Assembly (NCBI GenBank): GCA_030248195.1
Contig: JASAND010000582.1
Location: 41,351 to 105,350 of the forward strand
Origin: Trissonchulus latispiculum
Taxonomy: Eukaryota; Nematoda; Enoplea; Enoplida; Ironidae
Direction: 5' to 3'
Length of the DNA: 64,000 bases
The notes beneath the pieces are model-generated. The model was not told the origin of the DNA. It worked only from the letters and a program-made list of their open reading frames with translations, and ran no database searches. Below, piece by piece: positions 1 to 13,653 of the stretch; position 1 is the first letter of the stretch, and each line of letters begins with the position of its first letter. The translations under genes were made by a program, and so were the position numbers.

Positions 1-984
1 TTTTAAAAAGTTTTAAAACTGTAGCAACAGAAATAAGTAACGAAAATTAGCCGAGTTTGATATTAAATAAAAAAACCCGTTCAGGAAAACGCTAATGTGT
101 TTACTTCACTATTCATTTCAGGCTAGTGTATTTTTCAATGGCTGCGGTAGGACATTTCCCTTTTTCTCTGTGTCGGCTCATTTTTATCATTCCTCACCTT
201 TGGTTTTTATGTTGTATCAGTTCAACTCTTTTAAACTGTCTTAGCTCCAAGGTGACCCTGTAGAGCCTTTTCATTTACATAAAAATGTATTGCGTTATGC
301 TTTTTACTTTTAATGTCAATTAATGTTCTGTTTCTCTATTTTAGGGTGACGTCAGAAGTTACGGCTTAGGGACGTTTTCTGGCTGTTCTGGTTCTAAGTC
401 GAGATTGAGGGCTTTTGATGCTATTTTAATTGCTTATAAAAGTTGGCAATCCATTTGCTTTTGTGAAAATACCCGTACTTTTTAGTTGGGTGTAATTTAT
501 GATTTGCTGTATCTACTGTACTGTTTGTAAAAATTTATGCTACTTAATTTTCGGAGTCTCTTCTTTTCTACTGTCACAGTAAGTCCGGTCGCATTTTTGA
601 GCCGTCTTTATTTTAATTTAGATCTTTGTATTAGCCTTGTTTTCGGTAGGTCGGGTATGTTTTTACTGGACTGGTATAAATAGTTTCTGAGAATTTTTAA
701 GTGCGTATATTTTAGTAAAAATTATCATACTATCTTAAGTTCATTCTATCATTCTATTCTTTAAAGTATTTGCCCTTCATCGGCGGTTCGACTAAGTTCA
801 GTAGGTTTCACTAGGACATGTTGGCAAGATCCAGCTCAGGTCGACTGGAACTACATCTCCGTTTGTATCCTTGGCCTGTTCCCACTCCGTAAAGTTTGGT
901 CATAGTATGCTTCCAGCTTTACACAAATCTAGACATTCAGTTGAAGTTCCATGCGGCCAAGAAATCAATCAAGCATTGAGCAGC
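1..984. other. No gene recognised
   Basis: This AT-rich stretch has no open frame that looks coding and no element end that I could pair with another copy in the window. Confidence 0.5.
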
Positions 985-1029
985 TAGGAGTTAAATATCA
1001 CTGTAACAGTGGCCAGTGTACAGAGAGCA

Positions 1030-1185
1030 CCAGTGATATACAAACATGCGTTCTACTCTACTCTCCTGCCTACATGGTGCAGTGAGTGAAAGCCTGATTG
1101 CAGTACGAGAGGTCCATGGTTCGATTCCCGACGAAGCCAAATCTTTACACCAAGGTGGAAGTTGCCAAGCACAGACGCACTTTTT
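1030..1185 (+). repeat. tRNA-Cys-like SINE or tRNA pseudogene
   Basis: A tRNA-like domain runs from about 1074 to 1140. It has an A-box-like TGGTGCAGTGAGTG, an anticodon-loop-like TTGCAGT (GCA, cysteine) and a clear B box GGTTCGATTCC at 1118-1128. The acceptor ends do not pair well, so it is not an intact tRNA gene. It is followed by a non-tRNA tail and a T run at 1181-1185, as in a Pol III-transcribed SINE. The outer limits are uncertain. Confidence 0.5.
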
Positions 1186-1930
1186 AGACATGGTATATTA
1201 GTACTAACAGACAACTCTTTAGATATGGTGTATTAGTACTAACTGACAACGTTTTAGACATGGTATATTGGTACTAACAGACAACTCTTTAGACATGGTA
1301 TATTGGTACTAACAGACAACTCTTTAGACATGGTGTATTAGTACTAACTGACAACGTTTTAGACATGGTGCTTTGGTACTAACAGACAACTCTTTAGACA
1401 TGGTATATTGGTACTAACAGACAACACATTAGAAATGGTGTATTAGTACTAACTGACAACGTTTTAGACATGGTGCTTTGGTACTAACAGACAACTCTTT
1501 AGACATGGTATATTGGTACTAACAGACAACTCTTTAGATATGGTGTATTAGTACTAACTGACAACGTTTTAGACATGGTATATTGGTACTGACAGACAAC
1601 TCTTTAGACATGGTATATTGGTACTAACAGACAACTCTTTAGATATGGTGTATTAGTACTAAATGACAACTTTTTAGGCATGGTATATTGGTACTAACAG
1701 ACAACTCTTTAGACATGGTATACTGGTACTAACAGACAACTCTTTAGACATGGTGTATTAGTACTAACTGACAACGTTTTAGACATGGTGCTTTGGTACT
1801 AACAGACAACTTTTTAGACATGATGTATTAGTACCAATAGACAATTTTATAGATATGGTGTATTAGTACTAGCAGACAACGTTTCAGATATGGTGTATTA
1901 GTACTAACAGACAAAGTTTTAGATATGGTG
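1186..1930. repeat. 35-bp tandem repeat, about 21 copies
   Basis: The unit, beginning AGACATGGTATATT, recurs every 35 bp. Variants alternate (agacatggtatattggtact against agatatggtgtattagtact; ACAACTCTTT against ACAACGTTTT), which suggests higher-order amplification of two or three unit types. The array ends where the 3'-flank unit shared with gene D begins. Confidence 0.9.
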
Positions 1931-3609
1931 TAATCTGGTGCTAAATTCCTACGGCCTGGAAAATTTACCAAACGCTTGGCCAAGTTTTTGCATTTAATTT
2001 TATCGAATTCAGCGAACCATCGGCAACGATGCCTTTTAGCTTTCAGACTTTAGCTGTTATAAGCAGCCTTAGCTGACTGATTTTCTGATTAACTTATTCC
2101 GTCTCACAATAATTTGTTTTGTTTGAGATGTTTCATTGTACGTCCGAGCAAATTCCGGCATGAGTAGTTAAACACTATATTGGCAAGTAACTTCTACCAA
2201 TCATTCAGGAAGGGAACGTGTGTTGATAATAATGTGTTTTGTGGACTCAAAATAATTTATTTTTCCAGATGTCTGAGCGACATTTATTAGGTTCATCACC
2301 AAATAACATAGCTTCACTCAACCCTGGAGCCTTAATGTGCGTTCACAGATTTAAGGTGGTGATTCCCTTTGGTCACATAAAGTTTGCACCATTATTACTC
2401 ATTCATTACTTGGAGTTGAGAAACCATTTTTATATCAAAATGTAGCTTGACATTTTCTCTTTTTAATGCATTCCACGAAACTAATGTTGCTTTTCTGAAA
2501 TATTTTTAACACATTTTAGAAGAAGTATAATTTTCCAGAATTTTTGCAGACTCAAGTAAATTTTTTCGCGAGACATCGGTTATATCATTCGATACTTCCA
2601 CCAAATAGCTGGGGACGATTTTTTATTTATTGTAAAGTCGCTCTTTGTTATAGAGAAATAAGCTGAAATGAGTGCGTAACCTGTATTTTGCCTAGTTTTT
2701 CCAAATTTGCCAAACGATTACTTTAGTTAGAAAGCAGCAATCGGGGCAACTAAAAAATCGTCCCTGGGTATATTAGTGCTGAACACATTTGTTCAGTAGC
2801 AGCCCTCCAGCTTGCATGATGAATGCTCCACAATCTTTGGAAACAAATTGGCCGTGTTTTTGCAAAAACTACATTTTTCATGATAGCAGCCTACAGGATA
2901 GCAGTTGGAAGACGATCATGCGTCAGATTATTTGTCCCTGTGAGACCTTCAGAGCGACGCCCTTAGTTTGATTTTACGGCTTGCGTAGTTCAAGAAATGT
3001 TGGATTATTTGATTTCTGCAAAAATGACAAGTTTTCGACACCAAAACAAGAAACTCGGCTATATCTCACGGTAGAGAAAAGCTAGAAACTTGCTTTAAAA
3101 GGCAAAAATGTGAAGCTCAATGAGATCTTTCGAATGAATATAGTCATAACTGTATAGCAGCTGCCAAACGTTCAGAATTTTGGAAAAACCACTCTGACCG
3201 GAAATCTCGAATTTTTGAATCGGGATTGCGCGGAGGGTGTTAGAATGCTAGCAGAACTTATCTCGGAAAGTTTCATCAAATTTCATCTTGATTTACGCCG
3301 CCAAACAACAATATGTGCCCAAAAGCAATCACCACCTTAAGTGTAGACTTCCTACAACGAAAAATGTGCTAAACTTTTAAGAGTAAGCTCTTTTCCCAGT
3401 GCTAAACACAAAAACTTAAGGAAAAAAAGAACATTTAGAGGGCGATAAGAACAATACTAAAATAGTGTTGGAATTGCCTCGCGTACACTGGGAACTACAA
3501 AAAATTAAAGTCGGAGAGGTAAAACAGTCTGAAGCAAACGACGCCTACCCTTATGTAAAGATACAAAACAATATAAGATACATTAGCTAACCAAATGGAA
3601 TGCGGATAA
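1931..3609 (-). other. 3' flank of gene A, homologous to 3' flank of gene D
   Basis: From the words taatctggtgctaaatt onward this DNA matches 49028-49700 downstream of gene D, with shared blocks around gagcaaattccggca, aagttcatcaccaaataa-like words and ggagccttaatgtgc. The copy here is interrupted by the TTAA element at 2351-3340. No gene is seen in it, so the duplicated unit extends well past the poly(A) signal. Confidence 0.75.
2351..3340. mobile_element. TTAA-flanked terminal-inverted-repeat element (990 bp)
   Basis: The left end TTAAGGTGGTGATTCC and the right end, read inverted, TTAAGGTGGTGATTGC form terminal inverted repeats bounded by TTAA, as in piggyBac/Kolobok-type insertions. No transposase frame is visible, so it is non-autonomous. 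Paralogous DNA near gene D (around 49441) lacks the element and carries a single TTAA, which marks this as an insertion. Confidence 0.85.
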
Positions 3610-3615
3610 TTTATT
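3610..3615 (-). terminator. Poly(A) signal of gene A
   Basis: AATAAA on the minus strand lies about 80 bp after the stop codon. It sits in a 3' UTR block (ATGATTGATCAATAAA) shared with genes C and D, which supports it as the true transcript end. Confidence 0.8.
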
Positions 3616-3694
3616 GATCAATCATGATTGTATCATTTAGACTTGTCATTGTATCATTTCAATAAGTTTACTTTTTGAAGTTGTATGATTTCAC

Positions 3695-6149
<2,455 letters not shown>

Positions 6150-6204
6150 TGTTGGATAGATTCTGAAACAAACAGACGACTTTGAAAAGTTAAATATCTA
6201 TCGA

Positions 6205-6748
6205 ACATCGTCTGACTAAAGGCTCAAGGCTCAAACTCTCCAAGGTCAGTGAAACGTGATGATTACATTTCCTTCAGCAGTTATCCCGTTTTTTGAACCA
6301 ACGAAACTGATAAACCCTTCAGCTTTATATTATTATGTTTGCTGAGAAATAGCTCTTTCTAGGCATATAAAATTATCTAGTTCTATTCAGATAATGTCTT
6401 CAAAAGTTGCCAACTATAGGAACCCTGATCAAAAATGCAAGTGTTTCATTAGTTCTACAGAATACCTTACATTGTTGTCTGATTTTAACAGATTAGGTGA
6501 ACGGAACTAGATAATTATTATACGGTTAAAAAGTGCTATTTTTCGGTAATGTAGGAACAAAACAATCATTGCTTTGCGTTGTATCTGGCTCAAGTCAAAG
6601 TAATTAGTTTGCCGAAAACGCCTAACTTAGTAAAATGTCGTATGCGGTCATGCTGAGAAGAGCACATCCCTTGAGCTTTCCCCAAGATTTCGAATTTAAT
6701 GTTTCGATCATAGTGCAGGCTTAATACTTAGAAACAGTCAGTGTCTTA
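6205..6748. repeat. Degenerate foldback element in intron 1 of gene A
   Basis: The two halves are weakly inverted around 6440: aattatctagttctattc at about 6370 and its inverse near 6505-6520. The right part (catgctgagaag, ccaagatttcg, tcagtgtctta) resembles the right arm of the foldbacks at 51408-52034 and 57418-57997. It appears to be an old copy, shared with gene B. Confidence 0.5.
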
Positions 6749-7110
6749 AGCCTAATTCACACTGGTGTCTTATGTCTTTTGTCTTATGTCTTACTCATGT
6801 CATATGTTTTATGTCTTAAGACAGACAGAACTGTCTTATGTCTTCACTGCACTGCACATATGAACACTGCTGTCTTATGTCTTTTGTCTAGGCACCACAT
6901 TTGATCCTTTCAACCAATCAACTTGACAATGGCTAGACTATCTGCAATGTGATTGGTATATCCCTTAAAACATAAGACAAAAGTTGAGCCTAGCTCAAGT
7001 CTGCCTTAAGACAAAAAGACATAAGACATAAGACATAAGACGTGAACGCCTTAAGACATAAGACACAAGACAAAAGACATAAGATATAAGACATCAGTGT
7101 GAACCAGGCT
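6749..7110. mobile_element. Harbinger-like miniature element with TTA duplication
   Basis: Terminal repeats AGCCTAATTCACACTGG and (inverted) AGCCTGGTTCACACTGA are flanked by TTA at 6746-6748 and 7111-7113. Inside, arms built of the words GTCTTATGTCTT and AAGACATAAGAC can fold back. The 3-bp TTA duplication fits PIF/Harbinger-type elements. The copy in gene B is at 21000-21348. Confidence 0.75.
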
Positions 7111-7519
7111 TTACTCTTAAACATTGTATACCATGGGTGAGACGTACTCTTCACATGCTATTCAATAACGTGGGCCTTTCTATTGTCATCTGATACCTAC
7201 CATATCCTTGCGCATTACAGATCCACTTAGGAGAACGTGCTAGAATTTTAGGGGTTTTATGCATTCGAAGTTGTTCATGATTGCAATCATGATTTGTATG
7301 CTGAAGTATCCCTTCCTTAATACCCAACCGACAGAGACCCACCCCCCTGTTAAGGTATGCAAGTATGCCAGTCAGTGAGGCAATACTAATTTTGAACTGC
7401 ATAAGTATGCACTGAGCGCAATGTTTCGAACGAAACGCTCTCTTATAGCAGCAGTGACGTAAACTAAACAATAAACAAATATAATGTCATATGAAGCATG
7501 AAACGATTGTAAAACATAC

Positions 7520-7576
7520 CTGGTATCGCCTTGGATGGAAAATCCTAACCGTTGCCCTGGTGCGGCAGCTTATATA
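7520..7576 (-). promoter_or_regulatory. Gene A core promoter and 5' UTR exon
   Basis: On the minus strand TATATAA (7576-7570) is followed 50 bp later by a splice donor, CCAG then GTATGT, with exon 1 ending at 7520. Transcription probably starts near 7543, giving a first exon of about 24 nt. The sequence TTTTCCATCCAAGGCGATAC between them is nearly the same in B and recognisable in C and D, with the same 50-51 bp spacing in all four. Confidence 0.8.
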
Positions 7577-8480
7577 GGATGCTAGCAGACCAGGTTCATT
7601 TTTCAATTCTATGATCAATTCTGGATTAATAATGATTCAAATAGTAGTAATAATAATGAATAATGATAATAGTAGATTGAAAGTTTTACAATATTTACAC
7701 TGTGTAAAGCTCCAATAATGGTAATGCTGTATTGGAATTTTACAAAATTAACAATTTATAAAGCTTTACATTTCGTACAAATTCATTTATCACTACAAAT
7801 GCTTGCATCAGAGTGGTCAAAAATGCTTGTTTTGCATTTACAAGCGTTTGCACCAGTTTGCTTTTTAGCTTAAATTATGAGTAGCAAGCAAGCCATATGA
7901 TTTTCGAAGCTGTTTAATGTGCCCGATTTATCAGGGATAGGTAGGTATTCAGACTAGAATCATAATTGCATTCCATACCTGGCTTAAAGTAAATAAATTA
8001 TGTAACTCTTTTCTATGCACTTTATAATACTACATACCTGGTAAATAAATTTTAAACAAATACTAGGCTTGCTTATGGTAGCATATATTTGTTTGGAATA
8101 TACATGCTAAGTATTTGTCATTTGCGAGTTTGTAAGTATCCATTATTTTGTAAAATTTTGTTGTAAACAGAACCATCTCTCAAAAATATAAATGGTAGAA
8201 TTCAATAGATCCAACTGATTCAGTACTGAAAACAAGATCAGAATTTACAGTTCGTAGAGTCGGAATAAACGTTACATAATGGTTTCTCCATGTAGTGGGG
8301 CATCAACATGATGACAGCTCTGTGGAGCGATTTCAGAAAAATAAAATGTTGTGGAATCTCGAGTTTTGAAATGAAGGGTTGTCTGAAATGGGCAGATAAT
8401 ACTGAGAACTACAGGTCTAAAGCTTTTAGTTTACAAACACATGTAAATGATTCCATTACTAGCTTATTTTTTTCATGTCA
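7577..8480 (-). promoter_or_regulatory. Conserved upstream region of gene A
   Basis: Blocks here occur in the same order upstream of B, C and D: catttttcaatt, aatgaataatg, aaaatgcttgttttg, catatgattttcgaagc, cttttctatgcactttataa and attcagtac. Conservation across about 750 bp in four paralogs could be enhancer constraint or merely duplication. No other gene is seen in it. Confidence 0.6.
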
Positions 8481-8559
8481 TTCCCTGCGGTTTTGAAAAC
8501 CTGTCAGGTTGTCATTCCATGCGATACTGGTCAAAACAAGGCGGCCAATGACAAGTAGA

Positions 8560-9125
8560 CCGAGAATTATAGAAAACTGATCGCAATGTGCCCAGTGCGG
8601 AAAAACAGTAACAAACACTTCTTGGTTGTAATATGATCCTCCAAACAAGCAGAGCTGATCGGTCCTAGCGAGAGGTATAAATAGTTGATGGATAGGTTTT
8701 ACAGAAATGTGCGCAGCAGCAGGGCATTGAGAAATATTTTTTGACACGAAATATGCGAGATATGCTCAGCATATATACAGGAGACTTAAATCGAAGGAAA
8801 AACTTGTGGCAAGTTTACTGTCGTGAATGATCAAACAGGCAAATTTCTTTTTGACTTCGCTATCCCGCTAGTTTCACTGAATCCCGCTACTTTCACTGAA
8901 GTATAAGGAAAGGCTACGGTCAGTTCGGGGAAGACGGTAATTAACAAGTCCAAGACTTATAGACCACGGAAAGCAATGTGCCCCCACCTGCGGAAATGTA
9001 AATAACGAACACTTGCTGGGTTGTAATATGGACCGTGACGTATGCTGATCCGGGCCTAGTGTGGAATATATTACACAGTGACATGGATTTCATAGACAAG
9101 TGCGGAACACTGCACATCAGACTTC
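8560..9125 (+). repeat. Diverged direct duplication with plus-strand TATA motif
   Basis: The block gcaatgtgcccagtgcgg ... cttggttgtaatatg (8580-8635) recurs diverged at 8973-9035. The first copy carries GGTATAAATAG at about 8673 on the plus strand, which is also kept in the gene B unit (22843). The B unit lacks the second copy. A divergent transcript is possible, but I see no exon to go with it. Confidence 0.4.
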
Positions 9126-9245
9126 ACGTCAGTGCAACTTTGCCGCAGGATATAAGAACGGTGCGGCGCAGCAGCACCTTTAATAGAATTACTTAAAGTG
9201 TCACTGCTGAAGAGAACTTTTGGAGAGTATTTCAGTTGGAGTCAG

Positions 9246-9649
9246 CTTGTGGTGGTTAGTGTTTTAGAACGGCCGGGTTGGACCGGCCGACCAGCCAAGA
9301 AATATTACCGACCGGCCGTTGGCCGTTCTTGGCCGGCGGCTAACCAGACACATTTCCAGTGCCTGAAGGATGTCTGAGCTAACAAATTGTAAAATATTTA
9401 CACTAAGCATTACAAAGATAATGCAAATGGTTTTTACTGTATATATTTGGATAAAGTGTCACACTCAGCCTTGGATTGCTTTTGTAAACATTTACTACTC
9501 TGATCAAGTTGCAATCTTAACTACAAATGTTTGAGTTAGACCGGCGGTCATCCAGGCGCCCGCCGGCCAACGGTCGGCCGTTGGCCGATCGGGCATACAG
9601 TTAGACGGGCCGGGCGCCTGCTTTCCGGCCGTTCTAAAAAACTTGTGGT
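9246..9649. mobile_element. hAT-like miniature element with GC-rich ends
   Basis: Inverted ends containing TTTTAGAACGGCCGG flank an AT-rich centre, and internal GGCCG palindromes fill both ends. The direct repeats CTTGTGGT at 9246-9253 and 9642-9649 look like an 8-bp target duplication, as hAT elements make. A nearly identical copy is at 23177-23581. Confidence 0.6.
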
Positions 9650-12600
9650 AGCATTAAAGCTGTTCGCTCTTTCGCTTGTCTTGTTATGGGATTACTTGGA
9701 ATATTGTTAAATTGGAATTTAGTCCCGTCCTTTTGATTTCTTTATTTTGTAATTTCTGTTATTCTAATCTAAGCAATTTTATCCTTTTCCGTAGACAAGA
9801 CCCAATTCCAACATACGTTTCTTTCTCTGTTCCTTCTAAATGATGCAATGGACTACATGAGCGAATTGTTTTAAACCGTCCAATTAGAGACATGTTTTCC
9901 CTTTTAGTCTGTTGCTTACTGAAACCTACATATGTTAGGACTGATACCAACTAAAGTAGTAAAGTACCACTATTTCCGAAAGTGTTGGTTTTTGTTCGCA
10001 AAAAGAAAGCAGTATAACTTTCAAGGCGTACACAATCGGCTTTAAGAGGAAAAGGTTTTAACCTGCCAAAGAACGTTCAGTGGTTTACGTTCACCTTCAG
10101 GTTTTGTGTCAAGCACGCCCGTTTGCTTATCAGAAGTTCTTCCAGTGGGGTCAACGCTTAACACACTCACCTTCTGTTACTTCCTGCGTTTTTCCAGGTT
10201 CTGATTTCGACGATAACTGACACCACGGCTCGTCCCATCAGTTTTACAGATTCACATTTGTTTTCTCCATTCAAGTATCACAGGGACATCCGTTAAACCA
10301 AATGCACCCACACCATACAGGATGCAGCATCACTTAGCCGGATTGGTTTATGTATTTTCAGGTCAATTCAATTGACAACCAAACAGTAGTCAATTATTTC
10401 TCTTTCAACTTTTGTTTTTATATTCTGTCTGTGAGCTAGTTTCAGATTAAATCTTTTAGATTGGTTTCCGATCGAGGGGAGCAACCAGCTTGCGTACTCA
10501 AATCTCTTAAATGTTTTGTCCCCAGACCTAACTTTTGATTTATTTGAAAAATAGCTTTTGGTCGGGAGCAGTCATGAACTCTTAATGAAAACTTCATAAA
10601 ATTGAAAACCTTTTATGAACCAATTTCGCCACTCCTGCTTCTTTGGCACTTCCGTTGCCCTACCAGTTTACTGAAATAAACTTAAATTAGTAAGTGAAAG
10701 ACACTCCGCCAATAAATGGACATTGAATTTGTAAATAAAATGAAACAATTAGGAAGAACTTTAGCCACTTTTCGAGACCAATTCGTTGTCGGTCAATATA
10801 ACCTTTGAGTCTCTCATCAGATATTGATTGAAAGAGCATATTCAAAAGATGTGGGGAAACTAATTTCTAGAGAAGTTTGGAGGAAAGTTAGCACCAAATC
10901 ACCAGGTTTCATGGACTGATAGTTGTGATAGTAAAGTCTCATTTTGTAATTGTACTGAAAACCATAAGTATATGTAGGGCGGTATTGGAGGATATGGGAA
11001 ATAGTTGTTCAGGAGGCTTCAGTCCGTATTTAGTCTACCGGCCAGAATTATAGACAGCCCTGGTGTTGCTGACTGAGTTCGCAGAAGCAGAGGCTGACTT
11101 TAGTGCAAGTAGTCAGAATAAGTTTTGATACAGGGACGGACGCTAAGATTGTGAGAGTTATATTGGTAAATAAAGAAAAGTTCTACGTTTTGGGAAATAC
11201 ATCCTTAGAAGAATCTGTCGAAAACACTGTTCAGGTTCTACTTAAATAATAGACTTGTTTATCGTTTTCGGCTTTAACGAGGTCTGTGAGTAATCTAGTG
11301 TAGCAGTCATAATAAGTTTTGATTCAGTGAATCTAAAATTGTAAGAGTTATAGTGGTAAACAGAGGAAGGCCCAAAGTTAAGGGAAACAAAAAACTTACT
11401 AGTACATTTTCAGAAAACTTCGCCTAAGAGCTAAACCGAAATTGAGCTCTAAAGTGGACGTTCATCTCTCCCAAACATTCGTCAACTTGTTTATGTTCTG
11501 GATTTGTAAAGTTTGTAACTAAACTGTTTGTAATTGTGAAACACTGCCTAATATTAATTGTGTGCGTACCTATAACATGTAGTTTAATCCGTAATTGTTG
11601 TTTCGTATATAAATAATTGTTCAGAGGTTAGTTATTGTGGGCTTAGGGAGGAAATTGTATTTTTCACAGCAGAATTGAACGGATCGTTTTATGACAAAAG
11701 CGAATCCTGTATTACACTAGTCTAGAGTTGCGTCATCATTGCCTGTACTTGTCGTACCTGAATTAAATATGTGTGCTAACGAATCCGTTCACCATTAATT
11801 TGAGTCTGAGCTTAGTTGGTTTTAGCCGTTAGAAGTAGGGGGCTTGTTCACAGGTGGTGCTCTTGGTCCTCTTTATTGTGTGAATGTGTAAATGTCCGGC
11901 CTGTATGTCTGTGAATGTGTGTAAACGTGTGTGAGGTTCGGCTATGCCTTTCGACGTCATTAGAGTGACGTTAGTTCTTCCTCACTGAAAAGTGACACGC
12001 CTAGGCCAGACAGAGGAGATCCCCCACTGCAATTAATGCACAAGTCACCCATAAGATGAAGAATGAAAGAAAGTCGATTAATCTTAATAATTAGGATTCT
12101 TAACTAATCATTAAGCTACCTAGAAGGTAGTTCACCTAGGTACAGCTTATTTCATCGTGGGCTTCTTGGCCCACCTGTTAGTATTACAAATCTTCCTCTT
12201 TGCACCCTTGTTTCTTCGGCTTGCCTTGCTTGCTTGCCTTCGCGACTGTTTACAAAGGATATTAAAACTTTATAGAAATGGATTTCAGGACAGAGGTCCT
12301 CAGGAACAAAAACGTCAGAAATTTTTTGGCCACGGCTGCTAGGATACTCTGTAGAGATCGGACCCAAGGCCCTAAAACGTAGCGCAATTGAAGTGATAAA
12401 TTGCTCAGGTGCTAATTCAAAGGAAAACGAAGGAAAACATTCGAAAGGGGGCTAGGTCCTCCAGTTTAAATTAACCAATGACAAACCGCAATCAAGAAAG
12501 CGACCAATCATCGTCAGATGACGGCAAAGAAACGAAAAGTTAACCTGAAAGCAAATTCGCAAGTTTTAGTCTTTTTAGGTTTGGTCTGGGTTGCTGGCGA

Positions 12601-13079
12601 ACGTCCGCCTTTTTCTTTCTTGGGAAAACCTCTTGGGGAGAAATCACAGAAGCCCCTTGAGATTTTCTGCCCCATCTAGGGTACTTCCCTTCAAACGTTT
12701 CCTCCAACCTTGAACCTCAGTTTGGGATTGTGGGTCCTCCGGGGGAGACGGCTTGCCTAAAAAACCTGAGATTGGCTTCAGACGCATGTTTTCAAGTTTC
12801 CCCTCTAGGTTGAGTAGACCTTTCCCCGTTAGGATTTTCTATGATACTTGTAAGTGCGAACTAAAACTACCTAATTGGACTTCGAGTCCCTCTGTCGAAA
12901 TTGTCGCACTAAAATTGGGTTTTCTTCGCCCTAATGCATTTGATTTCATTTCTGGTTTTATAATCGCTTTCATGTTGTGTGCTAATATCAGCGGATAGTA
13001 GCCGGATTTTCCTGGATTTCCTGTGAAGGAAATTTATTTCGTTTTTTTGGTTTATGGACCTTTACTCCTTTATTAGTTC
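9650..13079. other. No gene recognised; first part shared with gene B unit
   Basis: 9650-10100 matches 23585-25050 except for the TTAA insertion there; the empty TTAA site is at 9871-9874. The remainder to 13079 contains only short frames with no recognisable product and no element ends I could pair. Confidence 0.5.
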
Positions 13080-13320
13080 CAAAAATATAGACAAACACCA
13101 CTTTTATTCAGGGTTTATTCTGGGTTAACTATTCTGGATTTTAGAATTAATTCAGGGTTAATCCCAATAAAATGGGGTTTATTAAACCCAACCCATAAAT
13201 TGTTTGATAACATTGGGTTAACCCCAGGTCAACCCAACCCTATGATTTAAGGGTTTAACGTTAAAAACGGCGAGACCCGGGTGTCAGAAAACCCAAGTTT
13301 GATAACATCGGCCCCTGGAC
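13080..13320. repeat. GGGTTAA/TTAACCC motif cluster
   Basis: Words such as GGGTTAAC, GGGTTTATT, TTAAACCC and GGTTAACCCC are scattered in both orientations, with imperfect inverted symmetry around 13190. It looks like a decayed inverted-repeat element; it is not a regular telomere array. Confidence 0.5.
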
Positions 13321-13653
13321 TCTCTCAGTCCCTGCAGTGGGTTCTTTTTGGACGGACTTTGTGCGGACTGCCTGGAATTCAGCTGTCAAACGTCAGTTTG
13401 CTTAGCTGTCGATTCTGTCTGAGAGCCTAACCTTGCCTTAGGGACACACAATCCAATTTAGGACTGTCATTCTTGGGTTTGTAGCGTGGGTTGGATGTTA
13501 GTCATGTTCTGCTGAAGAAACGAAGACTCGCACTACCCTTTTGATTTAATGTTTACGGTAGAGAAGAACTATTAACGGCCTGTTGTTGAATAAATTTGCT
13601 GAGCTCATTGCTTTCAATACTGATCCCATAATAATGAGATAATTGATAAAAGA

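Noticed and set aside
1186..1930. CRISPR-like array
   Set aside because: The units are contiguous without unique spacers and the genome is eukaryotic. The 40-bp array at 43811 fails for the same reason.
12152..12367. Overlapping short frames on both strands
   Set aside because: No conserved motif, no matching signals, and the frames read through low-complexity codons; they appear to be chance.
13080..13320. Internal telomere-repeat tract
   Set aside because: GGGTTAA words are irregularly spaced and occur in both orientations; no regular hexamer array exists.
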